NCBI GenBank assembly: GCA_033239125.1 | Contig: BSWB01000006.1 | Span: forward strand, 114,436,242-114,500,241 | Direction of reading: 5' to 3' | Length of the DNA: 64,000 bases | Source: Fagopyrum homotropicum | Lineage: Eukaryota; Streptophyta; Magnoliopsida; Caryophyllales; Polygonaceae | Part shown: one piece after another, positions 22,378 to 34,957 of the stretch | Position numbering within the stretch: the first letter of the stretch is position 1 | Layout: each line of letters opens with the position of its first letter | Translations under genes and position numbers: made by a program | The notes under the pieces: model-generated | Told to the model about the DNA's origin: nothing | Database searches by the model: none | Seen by the model: only the letters and a program-made list of their open reading frames with translations

Positions 22378-25300
22378 TCATCCCCTTGAGAATATAACAT
22401 GTGGAAGCTTCTCTCTCAGCGCTTGCAAACCATCATCGCTGATGCCAGATAAATCTGTTCGCCCAGATGCTAGCTATTGAATGTACTTGATAGCAAATAT
22501 TCCGCAGCTACCCCTGAAGTATACAAACCATATGTACATATAAGTATTTGTGTAGCCCGGGAAATATTATGTAATGATGTAAATTACTGTTATCGAAGTT
22601 ACCCGTCAACATTGGACTTCAGACCATTTTTTCTGATAATTTTGAATGGCATCCTTAGTTTGTCGCCTAGCTTCGTGTGCTTACCATGTAGCCGAATTAC
22701 CTGAGGGAACATAACTGCCAAAGGTTCGAGTAATTGCTGAATTCTTTCTTCTTTTATGTACATAACTTGTGGGTCGTATACATAAATGATCCAATCCAGT
22801 AAATTGATCTCCAACGTGACCTAGTGTGAATCCAAAAGGTTAAAGGGGGAATATATCTTGTCAACATCGTACAGTGGATTCCTGAATATAGTTGGGACAT
22901 CTTCAGTTATCACCTGGAACATTTTTTCGTTGAATTTGGGTTTCTCATTCTTCACATCTACATACTTAGCAAATGTGGTATTGTATGCCCTTGTCCATTC
23001 AGTTGAAAGCACAACTATCCTTCCAAATCTTTTTGAATCCTGAACAATACTTTTGCGAATATGCACCAACATCTCATCAATTGCCTGAAATGTGCAATGT
23101 TAAATTTTTAGTATGTACATAGTATTATTTACATAATCGATTAATGTACACAATGTTATTGACTGCTTACCTCGTCTTTTATCCAACCACCAGGCTTCAA
23201 TATATCCTGAATTGCTGATCTTGTAATGTTCTTGATATATCCCCTGATTGAACCTTTACAGTCCTTGTTCTTCACCCAGTCATATAGACTTTGACGCTCA
23301 TTCAAATCCAGAATGCTATTGGTAGGCTCCTTCGGTAGGCTCGCATTTTTCCTGTATGGGGTACGTACATATTTATTGTCCTTCTTAAGCCTTAAATCAA
23401 TCCTGCGTGCTGGTTGGGCTTCCTCGATGCCCTGTTTAACAATTTTAATGTGTCATATTTTCACACATAACATTGATACATAATATTGTTGTTATATTAC
23501 AATTAGTTGACTTACATTACATAATGTCAAATGTCTTCTAAAATCAACAGTACATATTACATAATATACATTTATGGTGGTCATACCTCACTGGATCCAC
23601 CTCCTAATTCATCGATCTTTGCATCATTTATAATGTCTTCCTTGGCAACATCAGCACATATAGGAGTCTGTTCGGGAGCATTTGATTTTTTCACAGTTTT
23701 TGTGATAAGATTCTTGATTTTTTTTCTCTGTACGCTTGCAAGATAAATAAATTGTTGTGTTCATCTTGTTGTACAGGGTGCCCAAATCCCTGGAATATGT
23801 GGTGAGTTCATCAATCAGTATCCCCTGATGCTCGACCTTCTCAGCGAGGTCTTTCTGATCTCGTTGAATAATGTCCAACTTATCCATATGTTCAGCAACT
23901 CACGTTGGTTTAGGTGTGTCCATTCTATTATGTACATAAAAGAAATTTAATGAAAATAGGCAGTGGTTCTATATCTATTATGTATTGGGTATGAAAATGT
24001 ACATACCTCGTAGGTTCATTGCTTTTAGGTTCATCATTCCTCACTTCTTCCACGGTAACCTCATCTAGTGCCTTTTTTGGTGAAAGTGTGGGATATGCTT
24101 CCACATTTGATTGAGCATTTTTTTACTTGTCTTTTGTTTTACTCCTCGATGATCTGTGTGTACATATGTATACCATTATCAGTGTGTACATAACCATAAC
24201 ATTATTTCATTTTTTGTGAAACAGTTAAATGAACTAACCTTGTGTGGGCATGGATTTTGTCTTCGCCAGACTTGCCAATTTCGACAATAATAGTTTCGGT
24301 TGCAATCTTAGTTCGAGGTGCAACGGTATCTTTCATGTTTGGCTGTTGAATATGGTAAATTCCCTTTGTTATCCTTCTTGAGGATCTACACAAAATGTGT
24401 ATTCTTACGAGTATGAACATAGTTATTAATATATTTTTATGTAATTGTGTAAACATAATATTGATACACAGCTTGTTTGTTCTTGATCTTTGGCTCAACC
24501 GACTTGCCAATTTCAACATTAATCTTTTCCTTATCCATTTTAACTGATGGTGCTTGGGGTTCTTCCATAGAAGATGGAATAATGGGATCCTTTCCCTTTG
24601 ATATCCTCTTTGAAGATCTACACAAAATACATAACTCAGAAACATAATGTTTTTTATGTAATTGTATACAGATGTAGCTAACCTTGTTTGTTCATAGACC
24701 TTGGCTTCACCAGACATGTTAACTTCAACGTTCACCTTTTCCTTTTGCTTTATAGGGGAGGGTGCTTGTGTATGTTCCACAGATGATGGGTGAATGGGAT
24801 CCTTTCCCTTTGTTGTCCTATTTGAAGGCCTACACAAGTTACAATAGTTGGACACATAATCTATTTATATAATCGTGTACACATAACATATACTGAATGC
24901 AAACCTTTTTGTTTGAACGGTTGGAATGTTTGCATCTGATTTTTTTTCCTGCTTTGCTTGTCCTCCTCTGTTACATTTTAATATAAAAAAAAATAGAAAT
25001 TCATACACATTAAGACTTATGTACATACATTCCATTGTGGTGAATATTACCCTTCTTCTTAGGTGGATCAACAAATGCATCGTCATCTGAATCAACATCA
25101 CCAATATTTCTGATGACAATATTGGGGCTATCAAACCTAAATTTTAAATATTAACACATAAAATATATCAATCTTGGACAGTTTTCAATAATTTGTAAAT
25201 AAAGTGTGTTAAAACCATACCTGAATGTTTCCTCTTTAGTGTTCACTTCGTTGGGCCTTGTTATTATCACCTCTGCATCTTCAAATCCAATATCAAATAG

Positions 25301-26834
25301 GAAGTCAAGTTTGGCATCTTCGCCCTCAATTGGCCACCAGTCAGTGTCATCGTTCTCAATGAGTCCTTCAACAGTTTTGATGTCCTCTTTCTTTAGGGTA
25401 TCCACAATACCCTTTATCTTAGCATATCCGGGAAACGGCTTGCCGGACTTCCCAGATCTTGAGACGTACCGCAAACACATTGGTTCCGCCTCTTCATCAT
25501 TAATGCTTGCGTAGTATTGTGCAAGCTTTGGTACAGAATTAAACAACAAAATCTGTGGGAAGCAATAAACATAGGCAAGTGCAAACCTGTAGTGCAAGGG
25601 GAAACCCTCTAATGTTGTACCCTCCATTAGGTCGTTCTTTGCCGGCCTCACAGGATTGGAGGTACCTCATTGTCTGGTTAAACGTCAAACGACCCATGGG
25701 ATATAATTAAACATACTCATATCATTCACAATGTTGATGGTCTGTTGGTAAACCTGTGTTTTTATGGTCCTTTGCAACAACCATTGTTTCAATAAGCAAC
25801 ATTAGATCCATTTTTAATTTGTGGGGTGACTCTTTAGGTGCTCTTGCATAGATCTCCTCCAAGTCTTTGGTTGTGCATCTTTCAATCCCAACCACTTTCC
25901 TCATATCAACATCTAGTAAATCATCAATAGAATGGCCAGAGTCGTAAGAGCAATTCAGTCCAATAATGTCGAAAAACTCTGTTAGTCCAAATCTAATGAG
26001 AGCATTGTTGATGCCGAATCACATGGAATGCTTTCTCCTTGTCTTCACCTCCCTCATGATCATATGAAGTGTATTACTTGATTGCTCATCTTGAGCCTTG
26101 TGCTCATATGAATTAACGGAGCAAAGGGGTCGTTTCTTACTTTGGTCTTGCCTTCCTCGCTTAGACCGTCCATTATAGTGGGTATCATTATTGGCCTACA
26201 AAAGCAGTTGATCCTAGTCATCTCATTCTTATCATTTTCATCTCATCTGTATGTAAACTATAATAACATAAGTCAGTTTTGCATGATTAATTTTATGTAC
26301 ATATGAGATGAGAAATATTATGTTTATATTAAAATGCACACCTTAAGTTGGGTAGTGTGGTTGTCATACATTCTTGCAGAATCTTGTGTGTAAGTGTCAG
26401 TCATCCTCTGTTACAATTACAGTGCAAACAATTAATGAGTTTATTCATGCATGATGTATAGAACATTAAATGTGCATGTGTATGTTGTGCATAATGAAAA
26501 TTATGTAATGCTTGATAATTGTTAACTGTGTAAACATAAATATGATTTACATACTAAAAAATGTACATAATATACATTATGCTTGATGATTGTTAGTTGT
26601 GTAAACATAAATATTTATGTTAACATAATATTATGTGCACAGAATTAATGTTCTATCATAATATGCTTTATTGTGTATACATAAAACATGAAGAAGGTTC
26701 TACCATATCATGCTTTCCTACATATGGTTTCCTAAATCAATCATTACAAATACCTGTGAGGAAGACCCTGCACCTGATTTATATGGTTGCTTCTTCATGT
26801 GAGGCTTAATACCCCTCATTTCTTTTCTTGCCAT
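22378..26834 (-). pseudogene. MULE-borne DUF1985 / Ulp1-type cysteine protease gene, decayed
   Basis: The start exon (26834-26754) begins MARKEMRGIK and has a good donor. Exon 2 is 26407-26342. About 26225-25151 encodes a DUF1985-like region (FGLTEFFDIIGLNC, then RFALAYVYCFPQILLFNSVPKLAQYY). A run of short repeated exons follows (24829-24007), then a coiled-coil-like exon (about 23887). The Ulp1 C48 peptidase core has its His in LLDSH (about 22825), Asp in IYVYDPQ (about 22770) and Cys in GSCGIFAIKY (exon 22513-22378), so the triad residues are present. Stops break it: TAG directly after the catalytic His (22823-22821), TAG after the Cys motif (22476-22474), and a TGA near 26010. Ulp1 proteases cleave SUMO. 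DUF1985 also occurs, as I recall, in the VANC anti-silencing proteins of VANDAL MULEs. This copy is unlikely to be functional. Confidence 0.75.
24007..24829 (-). repeat. Tandemly duplicated exons in the Ulp1 gene
   Basis: Three similar exons of 147, 146 and 147 nt (24829-24683, 24617-24472, 24385-24239), plus a diverged fourth (24155-24007). Each starts after a TGTGTAG-type acceptor, encodes RxxKGKDPI-like then VEIGKS-like text, and ends ACAAG|GTTAG. The middle unit has ACAAG|CT, so its donor GT is lost. The repeat period is about 211-233 bp, intron included. Confidence 0.7.
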
Positions 26835-27960
26835 TGTTTTTCTTCTAATCAGGCAATTGCAATGTATCAGTTAGAGTTGTCAATGTCAATTGAATGATAT
26901 AAATAATATGTGGTAAATTATATCATGATTTGATGTAATGTACATATCTAAATCAACATCAGTCTGTACATAATCTATTTTTTTTGGTCAAATAGAGTCA
27001 GTCAGAACAAATCTCCATCAATGTATGTACACATCTAAAGCATCGTTTATCTGTTAGTGCATATAATATCTGCTTGTGTATCATGAAACCTTTGTCTATG
27101 TGTACATAGCTTAAATGTTTTGCTACACACAATATCAACAGAACAAATAACACCAAATTTTAACTATTTCCGATTTTAAAATGTACACGATCAACATTTT
27201 TGTCCAAAAAGTTCATACATAACAACTCTGAATCAGTGTATGTACACAATCACTATCAAACCTGTAAACTGGTGTACATGCAAACTAACAATGAACAATA
27301 TTCTTCAAACACGAAATAAATAGAACAAACAACAATATAATGCAACATTTTTCAGATTATCAATGTAGACAGATTCATACATAACAAAATCAAGAATCAA
27401 TTTATGTACACAATCACTATCAAATATTGTAAATAGTTGTACATGCAAACTTAAAATGTACGGGATTCTTCAACCCCCAAACTTCAATTTCGATTCATAA
27501 CTTCCAGATCTAGAAAAAAAATGTCAACTTTACCAAAACATTACTAAAAGTTGGAGACAATTTTTCTTTGTTAGGAATCTAATTCATTCTTCCAAAATCA
27601 AGGCTTGAACATGCATTCCCTTTGGGAAATTGGTTTATATCGTATTTCCGAAAACTTTTGTAAACGAAAGAACTGATTTTTTTCAAAAAAAACCGTAGAA
27701 AAAACGGTGAGGAAATCATACTTGCGTTTGCCGACGGGAGTAATGGATTCGAGGTTTCGATTATCATTTAACCAATTGCTAACTATTACCTGTTGAAGAC
27801 GAACAAATAGACGACGATTGACTGCGAGTATTGTGAGATTCTTTCGCCACCGGCAAGTTGAACTCTAAGACTCTGAAGGCTCTTCTATGACGAGAATCGT
27901 TTCAAACGAGACCGTTTTTTGGTTTTTGGTAGCAGTTGAAAAGGCGAGAAATTTGGGCTA

Positions 27961-29754
27961 TTAATTAGGAGAATCTTTGCCGGTTACCTTCATTAACGTG
28001 CTCCGATTTTTTAGCTTATTTTTGGGCTTAATTAAAATATTTACCATATTAATAACTTTCATCCACATCATAACAGCCTATTTATTGTCCAATTTATTTT
28101 TTTTCTGGAAAATAGAAAAAATCAAGGACATTGTTTGTATCCTATGAAATTAAGTTATCCTACTACCTTAATCTTCTCAAATAAAATCACCTGGTAAAAT
28201 ATATTTTTTTTGAGTCGTAGTAAGTTTTTTTATAGTGAACCCGGTTACGCTAATTTGATGAAAACACCCTTTATTGTTTTTACAAAAATATTGTATGGAA
28301 ATCTTTGATTTTCTGACTCGTCAAAATCCTATATAGTAGAAAAAAATTACAAACAAAATCCTTACTTTATTTTGACAAAGTTAAGTTTATAATATCATCG
28401 ATTATCAACTCCACATGATCTATCAACGTCGAGAAGGTTAACCGGATTTGCAGTGAGAAGCGAATCCGTCTCTACTAACCCGCTTAGATAACCTCTTCGC
28501 AACGTCTCGTGGATACCCAGCGAACAACAATTGCCTCAACTCACCATGATGGCCACTTCCTACTAATTATAGTCACCTTCGCTCCCTCGAGACTTCCTTC
28601 ACGAGATCTGATGACCGCAACCACAACTACCCCACCCCCTCTGAGCACTGCTACATCAAGATTCACATTGAAAACTCCAAATGGTGGTCCAGTCTAGCCC
28701 GGCATATTGGCCCCGGCCAGTGCACCACCGGTCCGAGCTGCCTATCCCTAACAATAGGAATGCAGACCTCCTCAAACAACACCTTGTTTCTTCTCTTACA
28801 AATAACTCTTTCAAAGCATTATTCCCATCATTTGTAAGAATATTGTTCACCAAGTCATGACTTTGTGACAGATAACTCTTATAATTTTGCCCTAATAAAA
28901 TATAACTCATATATCTATATATACATTAACACGTCGTGTTTTCTAAAGAATTTATGTTGTTCACTGGTTTGTTAAATGTTCTTCTTGCTTCGTTATTCGT
29001 GCTCGTGTTTGTATGTTAATGAAAATTGTTGTGTTGCTCGTGAACAAATCCATCTATGAACTCAGGGTTCATCTACTCGTGTTTTTAACCATCTCATTGT
29101 CGCTAAAGTTTGTCATATTTTGTTGGTATTTTTACTACCGAGTTCAATTTTTAACCATTAGCTGTTCATTTTGTAATATTTGAAAAATGAACTTTTATCA
29201 TAAAAAATAAACGCATATTTTTGTTCATAACCTGGAGGGAAAAAATAGAGCAATGGTACCAAAATAAAATAAACACCTAACATAAAAAAATAAACACGTG
29301 GTATAAAAAAATGAACAAAATTTCACCTCCCTCCCCTATCTTTAGGAACCTTCTCACCGGAACCAACATCTATATAAATATATGAAACTTAAGTGATAAC
29401 TTAACAATATATTTTAAGCATCAGGTATCAGGCATATGAATATGAAAGCTACGAATAGGATAGTGAAGAGAGACTTGAGAACACAATAGACCCACCAAAA
29501 CTGTGTGAAGGGGTTTTAATAGTTCATGTGGGCTGCAAATGCATTGAATTTTGCATCTCCCAAATCCTTTTCATATATAGATATAGATAGAGCATGCTTC
29601 TTCACATTAATACTATAGGATAGGCATCAAATGAAATGAAAATTTATACTTTAGTCCTAGTTTTGAATAAAACATACAAATAGTTAAAATGGAACATAAA
29701 TGCAACATACAAATAGTCTATGAAAAAACCTTGTAATTTATGGTTGTCACCACA
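27961..29754. other. Intergenic DNA, no gene seen
   Basis: AT-rich. A GC-richer patch at 28430-28750 has a 62-codon frame without recognisable domains. Nothing else could be supported. Confidence 0.5.
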
Positions 29755-32700
29755 CTATTTCATCTTCTTGTCATTCCTGCCCCTCTTTCTGAAATCGCGG
29801 TTTTCTTCTGAATAATGTTTCTTTGTCAAAAGTTTGGTCATGGCTTCTCTTACAGACTCTGCAGCTGCGGATAAAACCTTATCGTCAACTGATACACGTC
29901 CTTGCAGTTTCTCTAAGAGTTTCTCCCCACCCGGTATCTGGTGATCTTCCAATACTATAGGCTTGTTGTCAGCTGAATCTGATGTGGTTTTGTTTAGATT
30001 GGTTATTACTCTAACCCGTGCCAAAGATGAGGCATTCAAGCCCGGTAGATTAGAAACACCGGTAGTCATCCATAAATACTCCCCTGACGAGGCACAACTT
30101 AGGCTTGTGGGGATGAAAGTCTCTTCTGTGATTGAAATCACCTGTAATAGAGAGAATGGTTTAGGAACGAAGTGAATTCGACGATCTTGATGTCCTGATC
30201 TACAGTGGTCAAAAGGCTAATTATACTTTCTCCTAAATTTTGCAATAATACAAAGCTGTACTGCATTATCCAAAGGAAATTTAGAGTAACAAATAGGCAA
30301 AACAGATAAGACAACGAGCCAACATAAGTAGGACTTGCAGGCAAGTTGCAATGAATAAGACAGGCCTTTGGCTGGGCGCCTGGCCAATTATTTTTCCATT
30401 GAAATGGGAAATATTATTGAATATACCTTCACAAAAGAAAGAGCTCTGGCAGAGATGTCACAATTCAAGAGGGCAATCCCTTGCAATCTGAGTAACAGTT
30501 GGCTATTAGAAACTGTGATTGAGCAACATACTGCTAATGCAAGTTTAAGATGAAAATAGTCATGAAGATTCTAGAGAATCAAAGGAACTTGCCCTTGAAG
30601 TGCAACAGCAACCAATGATCCATTAGGAATGGTGCATATATCAGTAACAGCTGGCTGCGACTCCTTAGCAAAACCCGCCTTTACGAAGTAAATAATCGGT
30701 CAGAAAACTGGGAATGGTTCGTGATTTACGAACCAAATCTTGGTTGTGACATGTATGTTCTTGAATATCATATAAAAAAAACAAATGGATCCAGAGTTTC
30801 ATACATTATAAACTAATGCAGAAGGCTCAATTCATAGCTCTAAAACAAATTGATTAAATGCTAGATTGCTGATGGATAAAGGATCAATTGTAACACAGAT
30901 GATGGGCAGGAGATGCTTTATGAAAAAATGACTTTCAATCTTCTAACTCCTCAAGGATGGTAACTTACCTCAGATCCCACTTCGCATGTAGAAAGAAGAG
31001 ATCCGGACAAAAAATCCCACAAGCAAACCTGCACAAGTGAATAGAAATTCATGTTCATCTGGGAGGCACAAAATGGAAATGTGCATCGTTAGGTGTAACA
31101 GACCTAACATTTTATAGTAATTATGAGTATCAGACGCATTACTAACCTTTGAATCACCACTTCCAGAGAGAAGAAATCCCTGTGGATGATCTAGGTTGTT
31201 TACCAATGCAAGGCAGGACACAAATCTGCAACAGTTAAAATTTAATCACAATAGGCGGTAACTAAATTTTTTTTTATGCAATGCACCTGTTAAAATCTCT
31301 AAGAGCACAGACTTTTTGTTTGTATGAAACTTTTATAATATCCGCAGTCTGGAGTGTACATTTATAAGGCCCAAATAGCAATGTTCCAAAAGTGAACATT
31401 TGGCATATGTGAAGAATCAAAGATTGAAGAATATAGCTATGTGTTGTACAATAGCCAATACCGCATAACTTTAATCCCACACATTTTGTTATGCAGGGTA
31501 ACATCAGAACTGAGGCATATTACATTTCAACTTTAAAGGCCGTCAACTTCTAAGAACAACTGTATGCATTCACAAACTCTAATGCCGTAAAATGCCAACA
31601 TTCCTACATCGATACTGATCACAACCAGAAAATTGAATATGAGTTACATAACTAGCTGTCAGGTCACACATTTACCCTCTTAAACTTTTTTACACATCAC
31701 ATCTACAAAAGTTACCCCAGTGAACGGAAGATATACAGACATGTTAACCAATTCCAACATATGAAATAAGGTGAATGTATGTATATTTCTTCCACGTCCC
31801 GAACCAAATGTGATCAGATCATTCCCATTCCATCTTTAATTATAGTAACTAGTTGCTTATTCAATCATAACAATTTTAACTTAAATGAACAAAAGAGGAT
31901 TGATAGAGTATAGACTTACTCTGAGTGACCCAGGCAGAAGCTTTGGATTTCATGTGCTCCTCCCAAGGGGTTTTCCGGAAACATGGTGACCTATGACCAT
32001 AAAATTATTGATTCACGATAAAAAAAAAAAGGACATTAGAGTTTCATTGCTTTTGTTTGACTACAAAGTTGACTCACACGAATTTTAAAATCACGGTCAG
32101 CACTAAGTAAGAATCGCCCATCTGGTGAAAATTCCTGCATACAAATATTAATGTGTGTCTTAGAATAAATCTACTAGTAAAAAATATAAAGCCACCACCA
32201 TTGACAAGTCACACACACCAGACTAGTGATGATACTACAATAGTGGGCAAGTAAAGGTACTGGCTTATGATCTAGGGTGGCTTGGTTTTCATTCAGCCCC
32301 TTGAGATCTACGACCCAGACAACTCCAAATTTGTCAGCAAAACAAACGAACTTCTCATCTTTGCTTATAGCAACTGCACTCACCCTCTTCTCTGAATTCC
32401 TATTATGATGCACACATTTTTAGAAAATAAAAACGGTAGCAAAAATAATTCAGCGCAAAACTATTTCAAACAAAAAAAACAGTGTGCACCCGACTTACAC
32501 AGAAAGAATGCATTGCCATGATTTAGAGCACCAGATCTTAACAAGCTTGTCATCACCAGCAGAGACCAAAAACTTTCCACTATCACTGAAACGAACAGCT
32601 CTGATAGAATCCTTGTGAAGTAGCTCTTTGGAATCATTTGCTAAACAAGTCAAAGAATTTCTCCTACAAACAAAAATTCCAATAAGCACAAATTGAAATC

Positions 32701-33277
32701 TAAACCTACACACACATATTGAAATCCTTAACTTTTCACCAAGCATGATATACATCATACATATCAGAGTAACTTGTTGTTGATTTCAACATTCTTTTTT
32801 CCATATCAGTTCAATACTATAATCCTAAGTAGTTTAGGTTCATGAGGAGCAAGTCAAGCATCATTTCACAGGCTAAAACTCTCTTCAAATCCAGGACACG
32901 AGTAAACTAATATTACACAAAGCAGAGAGTAATATCAGAATGTGCAGTTCTATCTTGGTTGAGCACAAACACTGCAAATTTTCAGCATTTTCAACACGAA
33001 AATATTCTACAATAATAAAATATGAAACAACCAAAGAAGGAATCTGAAAATAGGAAGTAAATTACTCTAGATCGAAAACTCGTAGGTCGGAGCCGACAGC
33101 GACGGCGACGGAGGAATGAAGAGGATGAACTGCTATAAGAGCAGGAGCAACCTCCGTATCTCGGTTACCGTCTTTGTCATCGGTGTGCGCTTCCTCCGCT
33201 TCCAAATTCAATTCAGCGTCGTCCTTCACCATCTCCGTCTCCGTAGGAGCTCCGGCGTCACCATTCTTCTCCTCCAT
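29755..33277 (-). CDS. TRM82: tRNA (guanine-N7)-methyltransferase non-catalytic WD40 subunit (WDR4/TRM82 homologue)
   Basis: Ten exons give 457 aa: 33277-33066, 32663-32499, 32399-32219, 32134-32078, 31990-31920, 31225-31147, 31028-30969, 30678-30593, 30502-30427, 30141-29755. The phases agree throughout. The protein starts MEEKNGDAG with an acidic N-terminus, then WD40 blades (RAVRFSDSGKFLVSAGDDKLVKIW, VSAVAISKDEKFVCFADKFGVVWVVD, EFSPDGRFLLSADRDFKIR, GFLLSGSGDSKVCLWD) and a basic tail RKRGRNDKK that looks nuclear. The family forms a heterodimer with the catalytic TRM8/METTL1 subunit and is needed for m7G46 in tRNA. Exon 8 ends at a GC donor (CAAGG|GCAAGT at 30592), so that junction is the least certain. 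Order and spacing of the blades suit the family. The gene looks intact. Confidence 0.9.
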
Positions 33278-33682
33278 CTCTGAACTCCCTCTGTCGCTTG
33301 GTCTGTAGGGTTTTAGGGTTGTTAACTTGTTCAGTTTTCAAAACGAGTCTTCTTTACTCAATTAATTCAGTATAATGCAATAGAATTATGTCATTAATAT
33401 TAAAGATTGATTTTATGTAATTTACCATGTTTTATAGGATTTAACCTAAGAAAATATATAATTTACCATGCAATAGAATGTATAAATAATCTTCCAACAA
33501 AAAAAAATGTATCATATTTGTTGGTTTTTTGATAAACAAAAAATGAATTTAATCAATAAATTTTCTAATGTGTGTCATAAATTTGATAAGTATTATAAAC
33601 CGATACCCTAAATTGTAAGGTATGATTTTATTTTTTTACTTTCAAAAATAAAATTACTTAAAAATATATATAATAATTAAAC
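33278..33682. other. Upstream region of the WDR4 gene
   Basis: Holds the 5' leader and promoter of the - strand gene. It is very AT-rich, with no other gene. The last five bases (TAAAC, 33678-33682) are the target duplication of the neighbouring copia element, which lies about 400 bp upstream of the ATG. Confidence 0.5.
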
Positions 33683-34051
33683 TGTTATGAAAAAACATAT
33701 ACAAGATATTTGTACATATATCACATGCATGTAGATATGTACAAGATATTTGTACATGATGCTTTATACACATATATCACATGGATCTTCTAGTATGACT
33801 TGGTCAATAATTGAAGTAAATTGTACAAGTTGAATTATTCAACTTTTTACATCCTAGTTTATTTTATTAGGAAATCCTCTAAATTCTGGCCTATAAATAG
33901 ATGTCCTTCATTGTAACAAGATACACCAAGAACAATTAAGAAATTCACTCTTCTTGTTCACTCCTCTCTTCTAGTCTCACTCTAAGTGTTCTTGAACACA
34001 TTCAACAAAAGCTTAAGTAATCAAGAGATCAAAAGTAATCATTTCATAACA
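33683..34051 (+). repeat. 5' LTR of the copia element
   Basis: 369 bp, TGTTATGAAAA...TTCATAACA. TATAAATAG at 33892-33900. The U3 part holds a direct repeat built on TATGTACAAGATATTTGTACAT. Confidence 0.9.
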
Positions 34052-34957
34052 CGTTATCAGCGCGAGAATTCTAAATCTCAACTAAGCTTTGCTACTACTA
34101 AGGTATGTTTCTTAAACATTTCTTAGTCTTTCATTACACAAAACTATTACATAAAATATACTTGAGGATTATGCTTTGTAGTTGCCCTTTGCGGGATCTT
34201 CTACATCAGAAACTCATGTGTTTGTAAACTAACTTAATCCAAGGAGTATACTTTGTAGTTGCCCAAATTCAGGAACCTCTACATCAAAAACTCGTTATTT
34301 TAACCTGAGATCTAAAATAACTTTTGTCAAAATAAAATCATGGATTTTTGGATTTTTGGATTTATGCTAAGATACAAACAAAATGGAGATTTCTTTACCT
34401 CTTTTGACAAAACCCCATATTAATTTCTTGCTTTCACCACCTAAATTATGAACGAAGATTTCCCATCAAAATAATACTTGTGATAATGATGATGGTGATG
34501 ATGATGTAAATAAGGACAAGGAAAATGAAAAGCTCGATAAAAAATCGATTGTTATTAGCAACAAGCCGATGAGTAATATCATCGTCGGCCATAGACAAGA
34601 GAATATTTTTTATCGAATATGAAGATGTAGTAAAGGAGGAAGAAGATAAGGATGGTGGAAGAAAATAAAATGGACGAATGGAGATTAAAGGGGTAAAATA
34701 TAATCGGTTTTAATTCTTTGTTTTGGTAACGTCCATTTATCCGTATGATTTCTTACTTGTGTCACACAATATAATACTTGCCTTTACTTTTCTGATTATT
34801 ACTCTCACATATTAATATTTTTCATTCACTTTTGGTACGATTCATTCACATGACATCTACAACTATGAATGACCTTACATTCACTTTATTAATTCATGAC
34901 AAACAAAATCATGCATGCTTAATATTGACATAAGTTACAATTTTTATGTAGTAACCA
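34052..34957 (+). other. Copia leader region
   Basis: Primer site at 34052, then non-coding leader. A unit of about 85 bp containing CTTTGTAGTTGCCC and CTACATCA occurs twice (about 34170 and 34250). There is no ORF before the gag start. Confidence 0.5.

Larger units (their letters stand above)
20764..27443. repeat. TGTACA motif array in the right half of the MULE
   Basis: I read about 31 TGTACA palindromes here, among them 20764, 20806, 20831, 21851, 21917, 22001, 22040, 22109, 22533, 22757, 23114, 23145, 23931, 23999, 24161, 24185, 24876, 25020, 26296, 26562, 26939, 26965, 27026, 27101, 27182, 27241, 27273, 27405 and 27438. The commonest context is TTATGTACATAA. Most lie in introns, the intergenic spacer and the upstream region of the DUF1985/Ulp1 gene; a few (21387, 23770) are in exons. 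At this base composition about three would be expected. Confidence 0.8.
3390..27960. mobile_element. Mutator-like element (MULE), host of nested LTR insertions; ends approximate
   Basis: The outer unit is defined by a mudrA-type transposase gene on + (4038-21594) and a DUF1985/Ulp1-type gene on - (26834-22378), converging at about 21600-22370. Such transposase plus Ulp1/DUF1985 pairs are known in plant MULEs (Kaonashi- and VANDAL-type). Removing the two LTR insertions leaves about 9.5 kb. The ends are uncertain. A weak inverted similarity exists between about 3300-3350 (AATTAGTACCCAATAAATTT) and about 27955-27985, but it could be chance, and some of these MULEs lack terminal inverted repeats. 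The non-coding parts are full of TGTACA palindromes, which I did not see in the inserted LTR elements. Confidence 0.7.

Noticed and set aside
24202..24855. A 217-codon open frame on -
   Set aside because: It reads across exons and introns of the repeated-exon region; splice sites and repeat structure explain the sequence better.
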